A DNA stretch of 41,298 nucleotides from Opitutus sp. GAS368. Its GTDB lineage: Bacteria; Verrucomicrobiota; Verrucomicrobiia; Opitutales; UBA953. The notes beneath the pieces are model-generated. The model saw nothing but the letters and a program-made list of their open reading frames with translations, made no database searches and had not been told where the DNA came from. Made by a program: the position numbers and the translations under genes. This document shows positions 9,676 through 15,542 of this stretch, piece after piece. Numbering within the stretch: the stretch's first letter is position 1; each line of letters starts with the position of its first letter. Location of the stretch: the NCBI GenBank assembly GCA_945866215.1, contig CAMBGQ010000013.1, positions 1 through 41,298 of the forward strand, written 5' to 3'.

Positions 9676-10173
9676 ATGGCCTCCCCCCGCTCCCGCAGCA
9701 ACACCACCGGCGCTTTCGGCAACAACAAGCCCCGCGATATCACGCGCGACTTCACCCGACCCGAACCAGCGCCGGTCGACACGACCCCGCGCGAGCTGGG
9801 CTTCGCCGACAAGCTGATTAATTATGCCCAGCCCATCCTCGAGCAGGCCGGCGGTAACCACACGGCCGCCAAGGGCGCCATGAACGTCGCCATCCTCATC
9901 TGGAACGCGGCCATCGAAGGCGGCCCCAAGATTCCCGAGGCCAAGGTCACCCTCGCCAAACTACCTGGTGCCTCCGTCGCGCAGGTCGAAGAACTCGTCA
10001 CCACCATGGTCGCCCGCAAGGCCGAGCTGTACCCCGAGGAAAAATTGATCGTCACCAATTTCATCCTGAAGTTCAAACACAAGCAGTCCCAGTTCCGCGT
10101 CTCGGCCGTTAATATCAACCCGGAAGGCGTCAAGAAGGCCGACCTTTCGGACATGGTGAAGGTCTCGGGCTGA
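9676..10173 (+). CDS. conserved-looking protein of unknown function
   Basis: A 165-residue soluble protein I do not recognise. It has a polar, probably disordered N-terminus of about 35 residues (Ser/Arg/Thr-rich), then a helical region (LGFADKLINYAQPILEQAGG), an Ala-rich stretch and a Lys-rich segment near residue 140. No signal peptide, membrane segment or catalytic motif is seen. Codon use is like that of the neighbours. The ATG at 9676 is chosen over an in-frame start at 9592 because the upstream codons resemble the intergenic leader. It lies 53 bases before pyrC on the same strand, so the two may be cotranscribed. Confidence 0.72.
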   Translation: MASPRSRSNTTGAFGNNKPRDITRDFTRPEPAPVDTTPRELGFADKLINYAQPILEQAGGNHTAAKGAMNVAILIWNAAIEGGPKIPEAKVTLAKLPGASVAQVEELVTTMVARKAELYPEEKLIVTNFILKFKHKQSQFRVSAVNINPEGVKKADLSDMVKVSG

Positions 10174-10226
10174 TCCGTCGTTTCCCGTTTGCGGTAGGCA
10201 GGGATTTGGGCTGAATAGCTCTGTCC

Positions 10227-11573
10227 ATGTCCACCGTCGTCCTCCGTAACGCCGAAATCATTAATGAAGGCCTTCGCCTCCGGGCCGACGTCCTCATCCG
10301 CGCTGGTCGCATCGAGCGGATCGGGACGATCCCTGCCGGCACCGCGGCCGACCACGAATACGACCTGACCGGCAAACTCCTGCTGCCCGGCCTAATCGAC
10401 GACCAAGTGCATTTCCGCGAGCCTGGCCTGACGCATAAGGCCTGCATCGCCAGCGAGGCCCGCGCGGCCGTGGCCGGCGGCGTGACGTCGTTCATGGAGA
10501 TGCCGAACACGAACCCTCCGGCGACCACGCACGAGGAACTCGAAAAGAAATACGCCATCGGTGCGGCCACCTCGGTCGCCAACTACTCGTTCTTCTTCGG
10601 CGCGACCAACTCCAATGTCGACGCCATCAAAGGCATCGATCCGCGGGCGGTCTGCGGCGTGAAGGTCTTCATGGGCTCTTCCACCGGCGACATGCTTGTC
10701 GACCAGGTCGCTACCCTCGAAGGGATCTTCCGCCACTCGCCGACGATCATCCTGACGCATTGCGAGGATACCCCGCGCATTAAGGCCGCCGAAGCCGCCG
10801 CCAAAGCCAAGTGGGGCGAAGACGTCCCCGCCGCCGAACACCCGCGTATCCGCGATGCCGAAGCCTGCTTCGCCTCGTCGTCGCTGGCCGCCGAGCTCGC
10901 CCGACGCCATGACGCGCGCCTGCACATCCTGCACATCACTACCGCTAAGGAGCTCGCCCTCTTCAGCGCCGCGCCGCTCAAGGGTAAGCGCCTGACGGCC
11001 GAAGCCTGCGTGCACCATCTCTGGTTCTCGGACGCGGACTACGCCCGCCTCGGTCACCAGATCAAATGCAATCCGGCCATCAAGACCGCCGCCGATCGCG
11101 CTGCGGTCCGCGCCGCCGTGGCTACCGGCGTCATCGATGTCATCGCGACCGACCACGCCCCACACACCTGGGACGAGAAATCGCAGACCTACTTCAAGGC
11201 CCCGTCGGGGCTGCCCCTCATCCAGCATTCGCTCCCCATCCTGATGGATCTCGTCCGCCAAGGAGCCTTCTCGCTTGAAACTGCTGTCCAGCGCGCTTGC
11301 CACGCCCCAGCGATTCTCTTCGGCGTCGAACAGCGCGGCTTCATCCGCGAGGGCTACTGGGCCGACCTCGTCGTCGTGGACCCCGCCAAGCCGCAGGCTG
11401 TAACCAAGTCCGGGCTGCTCTACCAGTGTGGCTGGTCGCCCTTCGAAGGCCACACTTTCGGCAGCAGCATCGAACGCACCTTCGTCAACGGCGTCTGCGT
11501 CTTCGAAGACGGCAAGATCCGCGCCGATGCCCCGAAAGGAATGAGGCTGAGTTTCAACGGAAACGCGCGGTAG
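10227..11573 (+). CDS. pyrC: dihydroorotase with Gln-x-His metal motif
   Basis: A 448-residue amidohydrolase. It closes N-carbamoyl-aspartate to dihydroorotate in pyrimidine synthesis. Visible sites: DDQVHFREPG (Q60, H62), the carboxylated-lysine region GVKVFMGSSTG (K146), THCED (H178), HILHIT (H236) and ATDHAPH (D309). The usual first motif is His-x-His; here the first His is Gln. From memory, Bacteroidetes-type PyrC proteins carry the same DQVHFREPG variant and are annotated as active, so this is probably a lineage type and not a dead enzyme. The ATG at 10227 has a CU-rich, SD-less leader. A REP pair follows the gene. Confidence 0.92.
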   Translation: MSTVVLRNAEIINEGLRLRADVLIRAGRIERIGTIPAGTAADHEYDLTGKLLLPGLIDDQVHFREPGLTHKACIASEARAAVAGGVTSFMEMPNTNPPATTHEELEKKYAIGAATSVANYSFFFGATNSNVDAIKGIDPRAVCGVKVFMGSSTGDMLVDQVATLEGIFRHSPTIILTHCEDTPRIKAAEAAAKAKWGEDVPAAEHPRIRDAEACFASSSLAAELARRHDARLHILHITTAKELALFSAAPLKGKRLTAEACVHHLWFSDADYARLGHQIKCNPAIKTAADRAAVRAAVATGVIDVIATDHAPHTWDEKSQTYFKAPSGLPLIQHSLPILMDLVRQGAFSLETAVQRACHAPAILFGVEQRGFIREGYWADLVVVDPAKPQAVTKSGLLYQCGWSPFEGHTFGSSIERTFVNGVCVFEDGKIRADAPKGMRLSFNGNAR

Positions 11574-11586
11574 TAGCGGGCTTTAG

Positions 11587-11710
11587 GTAGGGATGCGATT
11601 GCCATCGCATCCGTTCGAGACCGTCGAGAGGTTCATCACCGGGGCTTAGCCGAGCCCGGTTAATTCATATGTCCGCAGGCGAACGGACGTGATGGCAATC
11701 ACGTCCCTAC
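11587..11710. repeat. BIME-like pair of GTAG-REP elements (REP pair C)
   Basis: Left: GTAG at 11587-11590, then GGATGCGAT/ATCGCATCC with loop TGCC, ending at 11612. Right, on the minus strand: GTAG at 11710-11707, then GGACGTGAT/ATCACGTCC with the same TGCC loop, ending at 11685. The 72 bases between contain another palindrome (CCGGGGCT...AGCCCGG) and a GTTCG/CGAAC pair. It lies between pyrC and tgt. Confidence 0.72.
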
Positions 11711-11736
11711 CCCCTGCCCCCTTCTGCGGCGTAACT

Positions 11737-11764
11737 AACCGCTTACCGCCAACCGCTTACCGCT
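11737..11764. repeat. beta heptad array (reverse orientation) before tgt
   Basis: Four units AACCGCT, TACCGCC, AACCGCT, TACCGCT in perfect 7-base register, the reverse complement of the GCGGTTN units at 2038 and 6867. It ends about 50 bases before the tgt start codon, so it may be in the tgt promoter or leader. Confidence 0.72.
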
Positions 11765-11815
11765 TGTGTTGTCATCGGCCCTAAACTCCATACTCCCGAC
11801 CCTAGTCCCCGACAC

Positions 11816-12958
11816 ATGTTCACCCTCCTGAAGACCGATACGACGACGGCCGCGCGCCTCGGCGTGCTGAAGACCCCCCACGGGGAAATCCGCACGCCGG
11901 TCTTCATGCCGGTCGGCACCCAGGCCACGGTCAAGGGGCTCTCCCCCCAGCAGGTCGCCGAGACGGGTGCCCAGATCCTGCTCAGCAATACCTACCACCT
12001 GAACCTCCGCCCGGGTCGCGAGATCGTCCGCGCGGCCGGCGGTCTCCATAAGTTCATGCACTGGGACAAGCCGATCCTGACCGACAGCGGAGGCTTCCAG
12101 GTCTTTTCACTGGCGAAGCTCCGCACCATCACCGACGAGGGCATTCATTTCAGCTCTCACCTCGACGGCAACAAGCTGTTCCTCGACGTGAAGGACTGCT
12201 TCGACATCCAGGACGCGCTTGGTTCGGACATCGCCATGGTGCTCGACGAATGCCCGCCCTACCCCTGCGAGCGTGCCGCGTGCGAAGTCGCGGTAAACCG
12301 CTCCATCCGCTGGGCCAAGGAAATGCTTCAGCTGGCCAAGGACAGCGGCTTCCTCGCTTCAGGTCGGCACCTCTTCTGCATCAACCAGGGCTCGATCTAC
12401 AATGACCTGCGGATTCGTTGCGCCGAAGAGCTCGGTGGACTCGATTTCCCTGGCCACGCGATCGGTGGCGTCAGCGTCGGCGAACCCGAGGAGCATATGC
12501 TCCATCAGGTCGGCCTCGTCGCCCCGCTCCTGCCCAAGAACAAGCCCCGCTACGTCATGGGCGTCGGCACGCCGCCCCAGTTGCTCCGCATGGTCGCGCT
12601 CGGCGCCGATATGTTCGACTGCACCATGCCGACGCGCATCGGTCGCCACGGCGGCGCGTTCACGCCCGACGGCCCGATCAGCGTGAAACATCTGCGTTAC
12701 CGCGACGACCACCGTCCGTTGGTCGAAGGCATGGACAACTATACCTGCCGCCATTTCTCGCGCGCTTACCTGCGTCACCTGCACCACGCCGGCGAACAGC
12801 TCGGCGGCACGTTGCTGGCCCTGCACAACATCCATTTCCTGCAGGACCTCATGGCTCAGGCCCATGCGCACATCGCCGCAGGCGACTTCGCCTCCTGGTC
12901 TCAGGCCTGGTGCGAACGTTACGAAGCCGGCGCGAAGGACGAGATACCAGCGGATTAG
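11816..12958 (+). CDS. tgt: queuine/preQ1 tRNA-guanine transglycosylase with incomplete zinc site
   Basis: A 380-residue protein of normal Tgt length. It exchanges G34 of GUN-anticodon tRNAs for preQ1 on the way to queuosine. Catalytic features are intact: DSGGFQVFSL with D90, and FDCTMPTRIGRHG with D268. The C-terminal zinc site is usually C-x-C-x-x-C plus a His about 26 residues on. Here the aligned residues are M306, N308, C311 and H337 in MDNYTCRHFSRAYLRHL and LHNIHF, so two of four ligands are gone while the surrounding sequence is well kept. The ATG at 11816 has no Shine-Dalgarno. No queuosine-pathway neighbours are present. Confidence 0.94.
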   Translation: MFTLLKTDTTTAARLGVLKTPHGEIRTPVFMPVGTQATVKGLSPQQVAETGAQILLSNTYHLNLRPGREIVRAAGGLHKFMHWDKPILTDSGGFQVFSLAKLRTITDEGIHFSSHLDGNKLFLDVKDCFDIQDALGSDIAMVLDECPPYPCERAACEVAVNRSIRWAKEMLQLAKDSGFLASGRHLFCINQGSIYNDLRIRCAEELGGLDFPGHAIGGVSVGEPEEHMLHQVGLVAPLLPKNKPRYVMGVGTPPQLLRMVALGADMFDCTMPTRIGRHGGAFTPDGPISVKHLRYRDDHRPLVEGMDNYTCRHFSRAYLRHLHHAGEQLGGTLLALHNIHFLQDLMAQAHAHIAAGDFASWSQAWCERYEAGAKDEIPAD

Positions 12959-12967
12959 AGGCAGGAA

Positions 12968-13045
12968 ATCAAAGGGAGACCGGAAACCGGGGGGATGGCT
13001 ACGGGCGCCTAATAACCCAGCCAATCATCCGGTCTCCGGTTTGAG
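12968..13045. repeat. gamma inverted repeat after tgt
   Basis: Left arm 12968-12990 carries GGGAGACC then GGAAACCGG; right arm 13029-13045 is the reverse complement of AAACCGGAGACCGG. The bases inside the right arm extend the match to the gamma arm at 7005-7031 (GATRATTGGCTGGG). It is directly followed by REP pair D. Confidence 0.68.
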
Positions 13046-13059
13046 CCCCCCTGCCCTGG

Positions 13060-13113
13060 GTAGGGTCGAGCATCCCTGCTCGACCGCGGCCGACCAAGGA
13101 TGGTCGGCCCTAC
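13060..13113. repeat. BIME-like pair of GTAG-REP elements (REP pair D)
   Basis: Left: GTAG at 13060-13063, then GGTCGAGCA/TGCTCGACC with loop TCCC. Right, on the minus strand from 13113: GTAG, then GGCCGACCA/TGGTCGGCC. Compared with pair A at 1169 the left stem has changed on both sides (GGCCAAGCA to GGTCGAGCA with matching changes opposite), so pairing is conserved while sequence is not. Confidence 0.75.
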
Positions 13114-13140
13114 CTCGAGACAAAAACACCAGCCCTGCCC

Positions 13141-13167
13141 CTCTCTTTAGTCGCAGACTAAAGAGAG
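13141..13167. terminator. perfect 12-base-pair palindrome at the end of the IscA-type gene
   Basis: CTCTCTTTAGTC (13141-13152) and its exact complement (13156-13167) enclose a 3-base loop GCA. The arm covers the last codons and stop of the minus-strand Fe-S gene (stop at 13158-13160). There is no T run on the minus strand, so it may be a 3'-end stabiliser as well as a terminator. Confidence 0.5.
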
Positions 13168-13526
13168 AAACTCTCCCCGCAGGAACAACTGGCTTTGGCG
13201 TTCGGGTTAGAGAATTTGAAGCCCCCGCCGATCATCTTATCGGAATAATCCAACTGGGTGCCACGAAGATAGAGGGCCGATTTTGGGTCGACCAGGACCT
13301 CGACGCCTTCCGAGCGGACCAGGATATCGGCCGGCTTAGCCTCGCCGACGAAGCGCAGCTTGTAGGACAAGCCGTTGCAGCCGCCACCGGAGATGGCGGC
13401 CCGCAGGAAATTCCCTTGGGGCTCGCGGGCAGCCAAAGCACGTACCTTCACTCCGGCCGGCGCCGTGAGGCGGATTAGGCGCTCGTCGGCGACGCGCGGG
13501 CTGACGGCGGGTGCGGTGGTATCCAT
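13158..13526 (-). CDS. IscA/ErpA/HesB-type iron-sulfur cluster assembly protein
   Basis: A 122-residue A-type carrier. It has the three family cysteines: one in GGGCNGLSY and two in the C-terminal CSCG. The core FVDPKS-like segment (EVLVDPKSALYLRGTQLDY) and GGGFKFSNPNA are typical. Such proteins pass Fe-S clusters to client enzymes; IlvD, encoded at the other end of the window, is one such Fe-S enzyme, though no direct link is shown. The first 25 residues are an extension before LIRLTAPA. The ATG at 13526 is preferred; an upstream in-frame start at 13571 would add 15 unlike residues. No other isc or suf gene is adjacent. IscA versus ErpA cannot be told apart here. Confidence 0.88.
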   Translation of the reverse strand: MDTTAPAVSPRVADERLIRLTAPAGVKVRALAAREPQGNFLRAAISGGGCNGLSYKLRFVGEAKPADILVRSEGVEVLVDPKSALYLRGTQLDYSDKMIGGGFKFSNPNAKASCSCGESFSL

Positions 13527-13637
13527 CTTCCCATAGGATTGTAGCCAACCTGACCAAAGACAAGCCGCCACGGTGCTCCGGCCCTCCTCCGAAGGAAAAC
13601 AGGCTTGCCCGCCCCCCTTCCCGGGGGGATATGCTTT

Positions 13638-13740
13638 GATTCCGGGTCACGGTCGCGTAGCTCAGTTGGTTAGAGCGCAGCATTCACATTGCTGAAGTCA
13701 CAGGTTCAAGTCCTGTCGCGACCACCACCCGGAATCTTTT
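13638..13740 (+). other. leader-trailer inverted repeat enclosing the tRNA, with T run
   Basis: GATTCCGGGT (13638-13647) is exactly complementary to ACCCGGAATC (13727-13736), and TTTT follows. In the precursor this makes a second helix beyond the acceptor stem, separated by small internal loops. The exact match and the T run suggest a role in 3'-end formation or protection before RNase P and trailer cleavage. Confidence 0.55.
13651..13727 (+). tRNA. tRNA-Val (anticodon CAC), CCA encoded
   Basis: A complete cloverleaf: acceptor GGTCGCG/CGCGACC, D-arm GCTC...GAGC, anticodon stem CAGCA/TGCTG around TTCACAT (anticodon CAC, reading GUG), variable AAGTC, T-arm ACAGG-TTCAAGT-CCTGT, discriminator A13724 and encoded CCA (13725-13727). 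It reads valine GTG codons. A 10-base inverted repeat flanks it (GATTCCGGGT at 13638-13647; complement at 13727-13736) followed by TTTT, which would extend the precursor's acceptor end and help stop transcription. A weak promoter match (TTGCCC at 13605, TATGCT at 13630) lies upstream. Confidence 0.96.
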
Positions 13741-13918
13741 CCCGCAGCGTACCACCGCGGGGGTATTTCTATTAGTTTATAATATTAGAGGTCAGATTGT
13801 AATTAAGTGTTCCCAGTAAACTGTCGCTTAATTATTCTTGAGCCCTATCGATGTCATCGCCCTGCGGGGCTAAGCACGCCGATTCGCTTTTCTTCCACCC
13901 TCCCACCTTACCCCTCAG
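13741..13918. other. 178-base gap with an unusually AT-rich stretch
   Basis: After a TACC/GGTA hairpin (13750-13765), bases 13766-13834 are much richer in A/T than anything else in the window and include TATAAT at 13778-13783. TAATTAAG (13800-13807) and its complement CTTAATTA (13827-13834) form an inverted repeat. No gene is seen. It may be a promoter for the small gene at 13919 or an old insertion scar beside the tRNA. Confidence 0.4.
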
Positions 13919-14266
13919 ATGTCCGTATCCTCGAAGCTGCCCGACAACCTCTCCGAACTCCTTACCCATCTCCACGCACGTCAGGAGAAGCGCGTCAACT
14001 GCACCATGCAGGATCGCGCCGATCTCTGGTTGCGCCATGGCGGCGAGGATCTGGACATCAGCCCGCCCAACTTCCACCATGCCCTCGCAACCTGGATGGC
14101 CAACACCGGCCTCGTGCACAAGGACAAGGTCCAGCACGTAGCCGCGGCGCTCTTCTGCCTCGGGGTGACTAACTCCAACAACCTCTTCCAGAAGGTGAAC
14201 CAAGGGAAACTCGTGACGATGGGCATCGGTAAGAACGGCCGGCGTAACGCCAAGGGCAAGAAATAG
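13919..14266 (+). CDS. small protein of unknown function
   Basis: A 115-residue basic soluble protein. I do not recognise it. It opens with a helical segment (SKLPDNLSELLTHLHARQ), has a central region with WLRHGGEDLDISPPNFHHALATWM, and ends in a Gly/Lys/Arg-rich tail (GIGKNGRRNAKGKK) that could bind nucleic acid. No signal peptide or membrane span. Base composition by codon position matches its neighbours, supporting a real gene. The leader is pyrimidine-rich. A GGCGGAAG/CTTCCGCC hairpin follows the stop at 14274-14292, without a T run. It is separated from corA by 64 bases on the same strand. Confidence 0.68.
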   Translation: MSVSSKLPDNLSELLTHLHARQEKRVNCTMQDRADLWLRHGGEDLDISPPNFHHALATWMANTGLVHKDKVQHVAAALFCLGVTNSNNLFQKVNQGKLVTMGIGKNGRRNAKGKK

Positions 14267-14273
14267 CCTTGAG

Positions 14274-14292
14274 GGCGGAAGGCCCTTCCGCC
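14274..14292 (+). terminator. hairpin after the small unknown gene
   Basis: An 8-base perfect stem GGCGGAAG/CTTCCGCC with a 3-base loop, starting eight bases after the stop codon at 14266. There is no T run, so it is only a possible terminator or RNA 3'-end structure. Confidence 0.35.
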
Positions 14293-14330
14293 GCCGTTGA
14301 CATCGTCCCGAGGCTTCGGATGATGACGGC

Positions 14331-15524
14331 ATGAGCCGGCAGCAACAAAGGCGTCAGCAAGAAGTGGCCCGGGCCCGATCCTTCCTGGAAAGGCGCATGA
14401 ACGACCTCCGATCGCGGTTGGGCCTGAAGGCAGACGCCGCCCCCTTGCCTGGCGAAGCCGCCTACGAGGATACCGAAATCGGTCGTGCTCCGGGGCAGCT
14501 CCCGGCGGCCTCGCCCTTCGAATCGACCGCCCCGACCAAGTTCCGGGTCATCACCTACGACGAACAGAGCTGCAAAGTGGAGGAATTCGCCGACCTCGAC
14601 TCCGTCGGCCGCTACACCGGCAAGCCCGGGATGGTCTGGATTCAGGTCCTCGGCATCACCGACCCCCAGATCGTGCACATCGTGGGCGCCTTCTTCGACA
14701 TCCCGATGCTGGCCCAGGAAGACATCCTGACGGCCACCTCCCGTCCGAAGTTCGAAGAACACGGCGACAAGCTCTTAGCCATCGCCCGCGCTGTCCGCAT
14801 CGGCGTCGAGGAAGACACCCCGCGCGGCCAGCAGATTTCCATCGTCGCCGCCCAGAACTGGGTCATCTCCTTTCACGAAAACGACGAGAAGGTCTTCGAA
14901 GCCATCGAGAAACGCATCGCTGATAATAAGGGGAATATCCGCAAGTGGCACGCTGGCTATCTCGTCTACTCCCTGCTCGATACGCTGGTCGACCGACTGC
15001 TTTACCAGACCGAAGAGATCGAGGACGCCACGACCGAGCTCGAAGACTCGATCCTCAAGGGCACCGACGACTGGGACCTCAACGAGGTCTACCGCCTTAA
15101 GCGTATTGTCGTACGCCTCAGCCGCCTCGCCCAGCCCCTCAAGGATATGGTCAGCGTACTTGAGCACTATGAGCACGCCCTGTTACCGGCGTCGTTGGAC
15201 ATGTACCTGCGCGACCTCTACGACCATGCCATCCGCGCGGCCGACCGCATCGAGCATGCTCGGATGATCCTCCAGGACCTGCAGGAGTATCACCATACCC
15301 AGCAAGAGCGGAAAACCAACGAAGTCATCCGCGTGCTGACGGTGATGAGCTCGGTGTTCATCCCGCTGACGTTCTTGGTCGGACTCTGGGGCATGAACTT
15401 CCACTTCATGCCGGAAATCCATACGGCCTGGGGTGAGAAATACGGCTACTTCCTGGCGCTGGGCTCCATGGGCGCCCTCGCGACGGGCATCATCCTCTGG
15501 ATGAAGCGTAAGCGGTGGTTCTGA
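14331..15524 (+). CDS. corA: CorA-family Mg2+/Co2+ transporter
   Basis: A 397-residue inner-membrane channel. The long N-terminal cytoplasmic part (alpha/beta then helical, with TTELEDSILKGTDDWDLNEVYRLKR in the stalk region) leads to two C-terminal membrane spans near residues 335-355 and 370-390. The CorA signature GMN is at G354-M355-N356 after LTFLVGLW, and the chain ends in a short Lys/Arg-rich tail, as in the family. It works as a pentamer for Mg2+ uptake. The N-terminal 60 residues are Gln/Arg-rich and variable. The ATG at 14331 is SD-less. It converges on priA with an 18-base gap. Confidence 0.93.
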   Translation: MSRQQQRRQQEVARARSFLERRMNDLRSRLGLKADAAPLPGEAAYEDTEIGRAPGQLPAASPFESTAPTKFRVITYDEQSCKVEEFADLDSVGRYTGKPGMVWIQVLGITDPQIVHIVGAFFDIPMLAQEDILTATSRPKFEEHGDKLLAIARAVRIGVEEDTPRGQQISIVAAQNWVISFHENDEKVFEAIEKRIADNKGNIRKWHAGYLVYSLLDTLVDRLLYQTEEIEDATTELEDSILKGTDDWDLNEVYRLKRIVVRLSRLAQPLKDMVSVLEHYEHALLPASLDMYLRDLYDHAIRAADRIEHARMILQDLQEYHHTQQERKTNEVIRVLTVMSSVFIPLTFLVGLWGMNFHFMPEIHTAWGEKYGYFLALGSMGALATGIILWMKRKRWF

Positions 15525-15542
15525 TTTCGCCGAAGGGCGGCG

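Noticed and set aside
10180-10205. Extra beta heptad (GTTTGCGGTAGGC) between the unknown gene and pyrC
   Set aside because: Only about one and a half degenerate units; could be chance.
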